Shown here: piece after piece, positions 9,791 to 20,145 of the stretch
Layout: every line of letters starts with the position of its first letter
Numbering within the stretch: position 1 is the first letter of the stretch
Origin: Lentinus brumalis
Lineage: Eukaryota; Basidiomycota; Agaricomycetes; Polyporales; Polyporaceae
Assembly: GCA_001792895.1 (NCBI GenBank)
Contig: MARA01000012.1
Span: 124,001 to 188,000 of the forward strand
DNA: 64,000 bases
Direction: 5' to 3'
Notes under the pieces: generated by a model
Database searches by the model: none
Told to the model about the DNA's origin: nothing
What the model saw: only the letters and a program-made list of their open reading frames with translations
Made by a program: the position numbers and the translations under genes

Positions 9791-12700
9791 TGCACCAGCG
9801 AGTCTCGCTATCCTCGACGTATGTAGATGAAATATATCTTCTTGTCCCGACATACGGCATGAACGTTCTTGGCTCGGAGACTCGGCGGAGGGAGCCCCGC
9901 GAGGGACACCGCGATTCAGCGGCCAGAACCTGCACTTGCGCATGCTGCTCAGGCGACTCGAAGTTCGGGATGGAGAATATAATTTCGTAGTTCGCGCTCT
10001 ATCATACAGAACAGCTACGGAGACTCGACAGCGACAGAACGGAGCAGACGAGCACGGGCGCCTATGTTACCGGATGGAGCGCGCGGCTTCGCTCTCGACC
10101 GCCACGACGACGTCCCGCCTCCGCCGTCTGCGCTGCTTCCTGTCATGCGTCCTCTCTCGGGATCTGTGTGGTCTGCGTCAGCGCTGGTTCTTGTCATCTG
10201 CACGGCCATGCTCACCTTCGACGCTCGGGCACCGGGTCGTACTCGAAGCAGTTCTCGACGACACAGTCGACTCGAAGCAGCTTTGGACTGACGCCGTCGT
10301 GCAGCGTTGTGCGACTCATCTGCAGACGAGATGTCCGGAGCTTCCGCTATCTGCGTAAGTCAGAGCTCCGTCGATTCAGTTCCTGATGTTGGGTACGTAC
10401 CATAAGTATCATCGCGCACGGTGCGCGCCCACAAATGACTCAGAGCGGGGCTCGACAAGATGGCTCGACAAGATGCGGAGAGGCTCAGGAGGCGCTATAC
10501 TGGAACTGTGAGATGCTGTCAGCTCGTGCATCGTGTGCGGCGCAAGAATGTGCGTACCAGTTATTCTAGGACCTCACAAAGCGTGGCCCTGCAAGTTCTG
10601 ACTGACAGCTTGCTCTTCGCGTAGCAGACGAGTTCCGTCGGTGCAGTGCGGACCATGCCTGGCCGACGCTCGTCGCTCGCGCATCAAAGACGGCAACTTG
10701 TCAGGATGCGGAGAGAGGGTTAAGCGGGGAACTATGTACGAGACGCAGTCAGTACTACATGCAATGGTACACAGGCGCAGAGAGGTGCGTACCGTTTGTC
10801 GTCGAATCTCACGGGGCCGGACCTGCTAGCTCATACTTACATCCTACTTGTCGCGTTCCAGACAAAGTCGATGCGGCCGACCGGGACCCAGCCTCCAGGA
10901 CGGCCGCGGAGGCTGTCTCGGTGCTGTCCAAACATAGATCCAAGCATGGGAATGAGTGGGTGGCCCGCCAGCGCAGCACGGCCGGCGACATAGGATCGCA
11001 GGTGAGTCCGAAGACGGCGCCAGATGGCACGTCCTCTGCGTGCCTGGACCGCGACCTTGCTGTGGACGCGTGCTGCGATTGGCGGTGAGTCGACGGTTGT
11101 CGGACGCTGAAACGTAACGTACGTACCAGTCATCACGGCGCCGGACGCGAGGCACCTGCCGCAGGAGGCAACCCGGTCGAGGTGTCGGAGAGAGAGACCG
11201 CCTGCTACTGGATAGCCAGATGGTCAGCGCGTGCTGAGATGCAGAGCGTGGAGGTACGTACACGCAATGCGATCACTAGGAGGTCGATCTGCCTCGCCTG
11301 GTGCCCCGGGCACCACGCCGGGTGGATTCGCCAGCTCTCTTGGCGGGTCACTGCGGTCGTCGGGGGCACCCGCAGAACTGGGGACTCACGCCTCGGACAT
11401 CTGCGAGTGGAAATGCGCTATCAGTGGTGTCTGACGGGGAGATCTCCAGGTCAGACACCGCGTTCGAGAACAATAACTCACGCGGTTTGAGCGACAGGAC
11501 ACTTCAAAGGCGGGACTGGAGGCACGCACGCGGCCGGTACGGTGCCCTGTGGTCTGCAGTTGAAATCTGCGATGCGCGCACGGAAATCGTCGTGTGAGCA
11601 GGTGCCAGATGGCGGAGGAGTCAGCGAGAGACACATACCAGTGATTCTGTTGTAGAGTAATTCCACACGATAATACATGTACTGCCGTTGGCCATCATTC
11701 GCGCAGACGTGAGACGTGCATGCAGGGGCTTGAGAGCTGGGCCGAGAAGAGCAGACGGGAGGAGGAGGAGGAGAAGGAGGGAACGCAACGCAAAGAGGGA
11801 TGAGGACAACAGTGGATAGTAAGGAAGCTCGACGGGAGGGTGCCAGCATGGTTTCCGGAGTGATCCAGTCGGAGGAGCGAACAGTAGAGGATTGAATGAT
11901 GTGTCCTTCTTCCTGACTCGCCAGAATCGCTACTCCGGGAAGCCCGACGTCTGATGTGTCCGTTTTGCGATGTACGTACTGTGATCCCTGCCTATGGGAT
12001 TACTTACCTATCAGTCTGGAATCCTATTTGACATGTCCGCCGGCAGTTCAGGCAAGGATACATGTTTTGACGTCAGGCCTGAGGCCACGCGGTGGTCACA
12101 GAGCTCGAACACCGTGGGTTGTACTGCTTCGAGCAGCAGTGTCTGTGCTCTGAGTTCAGACGAGTCGGAGCACACTCGAAATTTGAGGCTCCTCAGAGCG
12201 CACGATGAGGAGGAGATCATGCATGGGAGAGCAAACATTCCAGCGGCCACACCAACGGTGACCGCAGTGTAACCTGTGACATTCGACGGTGAAAATGAAG
12301 GACAACATCCCACGACATCTCGGAGGATGCCTTGCATCGCGCCGGTGGCTAGACCCAGTTCGCACGATGTTTCTCGCATCCCCGCAAAGTCAAAGTCAAT
12401 TTGGCACTCACATTGTGACGGCGTGAGAGATCGTGGCCGCCCCCTAGTGCAGTGGACAGTTCGCGGTCGCGGTGTAGCTGCTGGCACATACCAGAAGCCT
12501 AGCACTGCTGGTATAGTCAGCACGCGACTGGATTCCAGGCGGGCGGATGAGCGACATAGAGACTCGAAGACTCACCCTAAACCCTCGAGGAGTCATGCGT
12601 CCCGAGCCGTCCGCCTTCCAAGCTTCCGCTTGAAGCCTCATGCGGTAGAGATTCCGCCCGGAGTTCTTTGACAAGGAAGCTTCATTTGGATCATTCCGAG

Positions 12701-12900
12701 TATGTCCACAGGCCGGATATCTGCGGCCCAATGGGCTGTTCCGTGATGCGTGTGTTCAGGCATACGGGAACCATTGTCGACACGATCATCGTGACGATGG
12801 GAGCGTGCTCACCTCTCATCCTGCATGACGAGCTGCACACCAGACACACCTTGAGCTCTGGCGAGTTGGCGACTGAAGATGTCGTCGCGGCGGTCACTAC
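9791..12900. other. gene-poor stretch with reverse-strand exon-like fragments
   Basis: No complete gene can be assembled. On the reverse strand there are plausible splice sites, for example a GTACGTACG donor near 11122 with a CGCAG acceptor near 11080, and GTATGTGTC near 11635. Between them lie short open blocks such as GRPGGWVPVGRIDFVWNA (about 10850-10910) that read like real protein. I could not tie them to a family. Confidence 0.35.
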
Positions 12901-13026
12901 TTGGGCGTAGTTTGCACCGTCCGGAGGGCGTGCATGAGAGTACCTTTCCGAGAGCCGATAGTGATTGCTACAGGAAACATAGATAGGTTAGTTACCATAT
13001 TGTGCAGTTCTTCTACGACGACGTAC

Positions 13027-13398
13027 CATCAGGCGGACTCTCCTGCTTGAGGTTCCATGCTATATGCGACCGTTCAACATGATGCGGATTGTTGCAGACG
13101 AGAAGCGAATACTTCCCCGACGGCATACGAAGGACAATGCCATTGACTTCCATTGCACGTCCTCGAGGCTCCGGATGCAAGATTTGCATTTCATTGCACT
13201 CATTCTCTCGTAGACCGACGTACAGCCTGCTGTCCTATAAAACAAAGTCAGTCTGCTTTCGTAGACGTGTGAGCCAGCCAGGGAAACATACCAGGCGCGC
13301 GGGGTGGCCTAGGACTACGTCTCGCGGCTGGAAATACTTCGAAGCATCACGAAGCGAGACACACTTCGCTTCTCGGGTCGCCCAGTTCCCATCACGCT
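13027..13398 (-). CDS. two phased exons of an unknown protein
   Basis: Reverse-strand exons 13398-13292 and 13234-13027 join cleanly across an intron with GTATGT donor and TTATAG acceptor. The frame reads RDGNWATREAKCVSL, then DASKYFQPRDVVLGHPARL, and after the intron DSRLYVGLRENECNEMQILH and GIVLRMPSGKYSLLVCNNPH. The next donor (GTACGT, 13026) follows PPDG. The mix of hydrophobic and charged residues and the phase match argue for genuine coding sequence. A further exon of the same style is 14177-14116 (PGIVWDDESLGHGRAWYMDM). No start, stop or family could be assigned. Downstream continuation reaches a stop unless another intron is assumed, so this may be part of a degraded gene. Confidence 0.4.
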
Positions 13399-14584
13399 CT
13401 GTGCAACGGGCAGCGGCTGGTCAGGGTTGCCGTGCGCTCCGCGTCGCCTCGGTACACAAACCGTGAGCTCTTTACTCTCGGCCGTCTTGCTCGAACGATG
13501 AGGCTCTGGTGGCCACAACGTGTGCCTGCAGATATGCGATGGTGAGCTGTATCTGGCCACTGGAGTGCGATCTTTTGCTTAATGTGTTACGAAAGAGAGA
13601 GCGGTGAACTCACTATCCCAACAAACTCGGTACCCGAAGAGCGAAGCATGCAGGACTCGTCGCAATGACATTGACCGCACGAAGCCGAGTCGGAGCGAAC
13701 AAGGCTACGGCTGCCAGCTCTCAGCAGGGTCCCGAGCGAGCGATGGGGCGGCAAAGATGCACATACATCCGGGTCTGCTCTCGGCCGGTTGCGCACATGG
13801 ATCCTGATCCCCTGCCGTCCACCGCACCCTCGACTCGGAGGCCCGTATCGCTCGAAGCCTCAGTGCTGCACAAGCGGTGCGCATAACAGGAGGGGTACAG
13901 TAAAGGGAAATACATGAGGTGCGGAAGAGCAATGGCGACATACCACGCGGGGACTCTGCACCAGTGGTATATCTGTGCCGGTCCGAACGAGTGGACGAGC
14001 GACAGAACAGGCGACGCGTTCACTGCTTGCTCCCGACAGACTGGAGCCGCTGTCGAGGTTCCGAAATTCGTCAGTCGCGTTGGGCGCACGATGAGGACCC
14101 GAAGGGGATACATACCATGTCCATATACCACGCTCGTCCGTGACCCAAACTCTCGTCATCCCAGACAATACCGGGACCTATCGTTCAGCAGAGCGTGAAG
14201 TCAGCACGCAAATCGCAAGAGAGAGGGAGCAGACAGCAGAGTACACACCGCCGAGATGTGTGCAACCGGCGAATGGTGCGACCGGAGCACCACTCGTAAC
14301 CGCAACGACTCCCATGTGCACGCCGAAACGAGGCGAATTGCGCTGCATCGACGCGTCCCTGCACCGTGGTCACCGGAGCCAGTCGATATTTCGACTCCAA
14401 GTTCTTGTGTCGTATCTACAGTGGACAGCTGGAACGGGTCGCACACAATGGCATCCTTCGAATGCACACTGTCAGGGACGGTCAGAGCTGCGTTCAGTAC
14501 TAGGACATGGGCGGTCGATGTAACATACCAGTAAACAGCGAGACACGGCAATCGCCTACCTCCTTCCATACCTTGACGGCTCAC

Positions 14585-15584
14585 GGGACGAGCGACCGAG
14601 GCCGCAAACCACGGTCGACGTCGAACTCGTACCTGGCTCCGAGTCAGTGGCTGCCTCATGTCCGGAGCGAATTGCGCGCGTCCAGACGCGGTGGAGAGTC
14701 GAGACGGTGTGACTAGTCAAGTCGCGTGCGCATGCTAGAGTCGCACTGCACTCGTGCACGCATGCGCAGCCTTCAAGTTCACTGCCCGTTCGAAGTGCGC
14801 TGGATCGCCACGGGCCTCTCTGCAGCATCAGCTACGCACACACCAGTCAAAACACACTGAAGCGAGAGAGACACACCGTAAGAGACCATGGTCTCCGAGC
14901 GGCGAGCTCCGCGGGCGGCGAACCTCGGGTGCAGGAATCGGACGGCTCCCGACGCCCCGAAGAGCGAGCACGGCCATCGCGCTTCGCTGCTTGCGCGAGA
15001 TTCGTCGTCGATGTCGTATACGGTATCATCCGTAGCTGCACTGGAGCACTGAACTCGACCGACATCCTTCGAACGCGCGCGATCACAGACCCTAGGAGAT
15101 GCATGTGGCATGTACGTGTGCAATGCAACATACAGCAACCAGCGGAAGCGTCCGGGCTCCTCCTACGCCGGTGACGGTCTGGGAGGCTGGCGGGAGGAGC
15201 GACCGAGGCCGTGAACCATGGTCGCCGGTCGCTCCTCACGTCCGAGGCGATCTCCGGGCTTCGAACCGCGGCAGAGAGTCGAGAAGGTGCAACTCTCTCG
15301 CGCGCATGCTCCAACTCGGGCCTGCTTGCGCAGTCTGCACATGCCCGTTCGAAGTACAGAGGCTTCGAAGCACGAACAGCTACACAAGCACCAGTCAGAC
15401 GACACTGGAGCGACTCGCGGAGAGACGCACCGCACGACTCGAGTCTCGACTCGACAGCCCGAGCTGCGCCAACGGCGACCTCGGGCGTGGGACTCGATCT
15501 CTCCCGAACACCGACAATCCGGAAAGCGAGCACGGCGTTCGCTGCTTGCGCCCGAGAGGAGTCGTCGTCGTCGTTGATGTCGGG
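14585..15584. repeat. diverged tandem duplication, period about 607 bp
   Basis: Unit 1 (14585-15026) and unit 2 (15192-15584) align along their length. They share GAGCGACCGAGGCCG at the start, CCCGTTCGAAGT and CACCAGTCA in the middle and CGAGCACGGC near the end. The reverse strand of both units is largely open (shared peptide pattern LQC-LTG-CVA), suggesting that a coding exon was duplicated and later diverged. Confidence 0.6.
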
Positions 15585-17423
15585 CACCTGGACGCACTCC
15601 GACCGGACCAGACACGACGTGCGACTGCGCGATTCGAGCGTTGCACGTTGAGCGTCGGGTCTCTCTTGAGTGGCGGACTCCCGGGCCTTCGTGCAGGCCG
15701 TGCCCCCATGTCCGTCTGCTCCAGCCTCGAAGCAGCGAAGCTGACACTGCACCTAGCCTGCAGAGACGACTCGTGAGACGGGTTTGCTCTTCCCGAGCTC
15801 CAAGCCTTGGACCAGCAGCAGCGTCCCCCAGCCGAACAGATGCAAGAAGTTCACGCACCACGAACATTCTCCCGACGTCAGCACCAGCGTGCCGACTCGG
15901 AGTCTCGCCGCAAACACCGCCGAGGCTCGCCGCACTCGTACGCGTATTTCGCCGGCAGACTCACAGGGTCCTTGCGGTCCCAACCTTCATCGTCGTCGTT
16001 CGGGTCCGGCGTGATCGAGCTGCATGTCACGCACCGTGAACTTGAATGTTCCGCCGGCAGGCTGTGGGACACCGTAGGGTGATAGGGGAAAATACCGTTG
16101 TATTGCGTAAGTACGGCACGACATGACGCGGGCTGCCTACTGGACATGGTGTGCGGTCCTAACGCAAGCCAACAGCGGACGCCTCCCATCGTCACCGCCG
16201 CGGCGAGGATGCGACGGCGGGATCCGAGCTGCAAAGGCGACACCGTGAGTCGTGACGCGGTAAGACGTCAACAGGCACAGAGCGCCGCGGTTAGGACGCC
16301 GTGTGTGCTACGGGAGCCTGCCTTCCGAGGACCGAATATGCGACACCGTGGCCCGTGCGCAGGCAGGGTGCGTGGCGTGTTTGTCCTGGGTGGGGCACGC
16401 ATAAGTACCTGCGAGGACGGGGTTCGCTCTCCAGCACCCGCTGCTCGACCCTCACCTGTGTCCCCTCCTCGCCTTCCCCCGCCGTCTCGACTCGCCACGT
16501 CGTCGCCAGCCGTTGCAGCCTGCGTTCTACGTTCGACGTTCCACGGCAACAGCGAGGCCCGCCATCGTCCGCCCGCTACGTCGCGTCCTCAGCAACCGGG
16601 GTGCTGAACATTATGCCGCCGTACGTCGAGGTGAGCAGCGAGCCCGTCTTCAATCGAGGTCTTGAGTACTGACTGTTCGCCACTCCGTAGGCCGCTGTGG
16701 ACACCCGGGTGTATAGAGGTCCTGTCGCGTATGACGTGGAGATGACGGGTTGCGACGGGGTAGAGGTGGTGTGCGGATGGTCTGAACCAGGTACGCACCT
16801 CTGATATCTCGTAGCGCGTCACGCAGGCAGACCGTTCGTGGGGAGAGGACGACGTCGAGTGCGTCGCGGCCAAGACGGTAAATGGCGCGGGAGGGCTGAG
16901 CGCACGATGTCTGGTATACGAGGGGCGTAGTCAGGGAGGGGCCATACGCGTCGAACCGTAAGCGAGGGGCTGCTTATGGCACGAGAGACTGGCTGGAGAG
17001 GCACCGGAGGTCAGCGTATGTATCGAGACTGGGTGTATGCATGTACGTACCGAATAAAGCCTCTCATTGGACGACTTGCTATTGGCTGCGTAGATGGTCG
17101 CGATGTGTTGCAGCAAGGGAGCGATGCAGGGTCGCACGGAGTCGATGGCAGTTGGCGGGCACGCAGCGGAGGAGCCATTTTGCGCGGATAGGCGGAGCAG
17201 GCGTGGACCGATGCACAGGAGGCGTGGAGCTCAGAGGACGCTTCCCGTGTGCAGCGAGTCGACACCCAGAGCCTGCGAGAGGCGCGGCAGTGGGCGTGGA
17301 GAGCGTCGGTGGAGAGACGGCGAGCAGAGAGCACAGAGAGAGAGAGAGGGCAAGCGCTGCGAGGGCAAGCAGAGACGCAACGAAGCCCTAACCCCAGCCG
17401 CGATCGGACGCGTCATGGCCACG
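15585..17423. other. intergenic, weak coding signal only
   Basis: Long incoherent GC-rich frames occur on both strands. One reverse-strand block near 15880-16010 (DDDEGWDRKDPVSLPAKYAY) reads like protein but could not be joined to neighbours. Confidence 0.35.
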
Positions 17424-17615
17424 CGGTCACAGGACCGTGATCGACGCGCTTCGCACTTGCCTTCACTCTGCTGCTCGTTCATTACTTACAACAACTGTCT
17501 CTGCTTGTCAGTCCTTCTCCTCTTTCCCCTCTCCCTCTCCCCCTCTCCACGGCTTCCCCTCTACCTCGACGCGCTGGTCGATGTCCGCCACGTCCTCCTC
17601 GACCCATTGCCCGAC

Positions 17616-18659
17616 ATGCTCGCCGTCGCCCCCGCCCAGCACCCCTTCTCGTCCAAGACAAACCTCTCGACGACCCGCTCCCTCAAGGTCCACTTCAAGC
17701 TCCCCGTGATCAAGAAGGCCGCCCCCACCGTCTCAGTCGCGAACACGACCGCTGCGTGTGTCCCTGCGGCCTTGCAGCCTGTCACCGACTCGTCTCCAAC
17801 TTGCGTCCCATTCCCATCATCTCCGACTCCATGTCCGTCTCGGAAGAGGGCTATTAGCGAGGATGGGTATGTCTTGCGCGATGGGAGCGAGGAGGGTGAA
17901 GACCAGCCGATGGACGTGGACGAGCCGAGCGAGACACAGGGAAGCACCGCTGCACTTCACCATCGTATATCCCACATCGACGTCTCCCGCCGCCGCTCCA
18001 AGTCCTGCGTGCACCGGGACTCCCAGCACCCTCGGAGGTCTCATCATGGGACCGATAAGCCCGTCCTTCCTCCCCATGTGCCCGATCAGCCGGCGAGGAA
18101 GCGGCCAGCCGTGCGCCGCGAGAGTATGAGTGCGGGCAACCCCTTGCCGAAGACCGTGCGGAAGGCGAAGCGTGTCGTCGCGGACGCGCAATTCCTCGCG
18201 TCTCTGCACAGCAGCATTGCTCTCCAGGTGCGCACGCGGCTCGACGGCGGGGTCGCCAGCGAGGGTGACGAGTGTGCGACGCAAGACGCGCTTCTTGTCG
18301 AGCGTATCTGGCACGCGCTCGTCGACCTGGGCTACAAGCCGGTACCTCTCGACGAGCCCTCGCCTCTGCCCGATGCCTCTACCCAGCCCACGACTGCCAC
18401 GTCTCTCGATCCAGTGCGAGAGGCTGCGGACCGCGCAGCCCGTCGCACCAAGGCGGTGACCTGCGGCCCGTTCACGTTTGGCCCTCAGGATCTCCCGCCC
18501 GCGTCTTCTGGACCTGTGCCTGTCCAGCAGCTCGTTGCGTCCCTGATCTTGCGGCACCGCGACCGCACCGCAGCGCGTCCTCGGTCGGCATCGAAGACGC
18601 GCGCCGGGGGCAAACACCTTGCCTCGCCCTCGCCGCTCTCCCAGTCTGCCACACCATGA
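17616..18659 (+). CDS. conserved duplicated ORF, unknown function (copy 2)
   Basis: A 347-aa single-exon frame collinear with the copy at 7879-8922 and starting at the same Met (MLAVAPAQHPF). The frame stays open further upstream (to 17094), but that part has no counterpart in copy 1 and is probably chance. Substitutions against copy 1 are scattered and conservative in the helical core (HALVDLG for HALIDLG). The same disordered, basic and acidic character applies. There are no premature stops, so both copies look equally intact. Function unknown. Confidence 0.5.
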   Translation: MLAVAPAQHPFSSKTNLSTTRSLKVHFKLPVIKKAAPTVSVANTTAACVPAALQPVTDSSPTCVPFPSSPTPCPSRKRAISEDGYVLRDGSEEGEDQPMDVDEPSETQGSTAALHHRISHIDVSRRRSKSCVHRDSQHPRRSHHGTDKPVLPPHVPDQPARKRPAVRRESMSAGNPLPKTVRKAKRVVADAQFLASLHSSIALQVRTRLDGGVASEGDECATQDALLVERIWHALVDLGYKPVPLDEPSPLPDASTQPTTATSLDPVREAADRAARRTKAVTCGPFTFGPQDLPPASSGPVPVQQLVASLILRHRDRTAARPRSASKTRAGGKHLASPSPLSQSATP

Positions 18660-19056
18660 CCGACGCTGCTCCACTCCGGACCACCTAATCGTATCAGCTG
18701 CGCCTGATACGCCTTCATGACTTCGCACGCTGGGACAAGTCTCGTGCCCGCATGACGATTGTAAGTCCCATTCCAGCGTACACTGTCACCGCGGTCTGAC
18801 CTTCGCCGCCGTCTAGATGAACACATCTACCTACCATGCATAATTGTTAATATCTAATCCTTCTCCTCGGCATCTACCACCGGTATTCTTGGCTCTCGCG
18901 CACATCTGGATACCAAAGCGGAAGAGGTTCTTACGGCGTCAAACAAGAAGCAAATACACCCTCATTGTCATATAGCAATCAATCAACCCGGCGTCGCATC
19001 GCAAAGCAAATATAATCCTCGTACATACCTGTATCCCTACCCGTCCTTCCCTACCC

Positions 19057-19112
19057 GCCCCCTTCCTCGCGCCCCCTTCCTCGCGCCCCCTTCCTCGCGC
19101 CCCCACCCTCGC
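19057..19112. repeat. minisatellite, four 14-bp units
   Basis: GCCCCCTTCCTCGC occurs three times in tandem, followed by a variant GCCCCCACCCTCGC. It sits in the 3' flank of repeat copy 2 at the place where copy 1 carries a different pyrimidine-rich repeat. Confidence 0.85.
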
Positions 19113-19297
19113 CCCTCGCCCCTCCCCCCTCGCGCGTACTCCTTCACCATCCCGCGGCCGCTGATTCACCTCTTCGCTGGCCTGAGAGGCTCGAATGTCT
19201 AGACCTCGTCTATCTTTTACTCATGTCGCGCGCCGTCGCCGTCGTATGCATGTGTCCCAGTAGATGCAGCTTGGAATATGACATTCTCTTGTTCTGT

Positions 19298-20145
19298 GGC
19301 GTCTCTTCGCCAGCCGCCACCCGACCTCGGTCAGAACCCGTGCCATCACCCCCTCGCAAGTTGCTGCAGGTCCGCCGGGCGCCCAGAGGCAGAGAGAAGT
19401 CGTACGCGGACCAACACAATCACCGGGTCGTCGTGACTAACCCTGGTTTGCGCCAGGGCGAAGAAGGCGGCGCACTACCGCGTGGGATGCCATGTATGGT
19501 GATCGTCCTTCCAATGAAAAGCGGGGTTTTTCGGAACCACTTTTCTTAGCGCGTGCAACGACTCGCTGTTCCAACAATCGCCCGGGGCACCTGTGGTACG
19601 CTGCAACGCCCATGTGTGAGCAGCACGTCCCTGCGGAGCCCCAACATCCCCAGATGTAAGTAAAAGCTGGCGCCGCGGGTGTTGATCGCCTCCAGGGTCC
19701 TCGAGCTTTCTATGTTGTGGCCGTCTCGGAACGATGCTGATCTGACTGCAACGGACATAAAGCAGAAGTCGAATTCGATTCCACCGAGTGACGCTCTCGG
19801 GCATCTGTACGCCGACAGGAGGGTCTAAGATTCTCATGACACGCCGATTTCTTCCGTTCGAGACAGGCAGCGAAATATGACACTATAGCTCGTTGGGTAT
19901 GTGCGTGCATGAAGAGTGGAAGCGTCGTCAGTGCATTATAGCGGCGCGTCTGCGTGATCTACATCCAAGGCGCAAGAGCCTCCTTGCGCACGTTTGTGGA
20001 GTGGAAACTTGTAGTGTTTACTCGGGTGAGACGGAGACAGCGGGCGGCCCAGAGGGCAGTCGAGTACGATGTTGTGAGATCAATGATCCACGACAAGCCG
20101 ATTATGCATACGTCGCATAGACATGACAGGCCCAATGTCATGAAG
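19298..20145. other. intergenic, no gene seen
   Basis: Between the 1.9-kb repeat and the 3' end of P450 A. Frames are short and carry no recognisable motif. Confidence 0.45.

Larger units (their letters stand above)
17424..19297 (+). repeat. 1.9-kb direct repeat, copy 2
   Basis: Same orientation as copy 1, about 9.8 kb downstream, with the leader, ORF and 3' flank in the same order. The CT-rich leader is shorter than in copy 1, the ORF has the same length, and the 3' minisatellite differs. Confidence 0.85.

Noticed and set aside
17094..17615. In-frame upstream extension of the copy-2 ORF
   Set aside because: The 5' 170 codons have no counterpart in copy 1 and run through a likely promoter/leader region, so they are treated as chance.
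7656..19297. The two 1.9-kb copies as LTRs of one giant retroelement
   Set aside because: The copies begin and end without TG/CA ends or target duplications, carry a full ORF, and no gag or pol motif lies between them.
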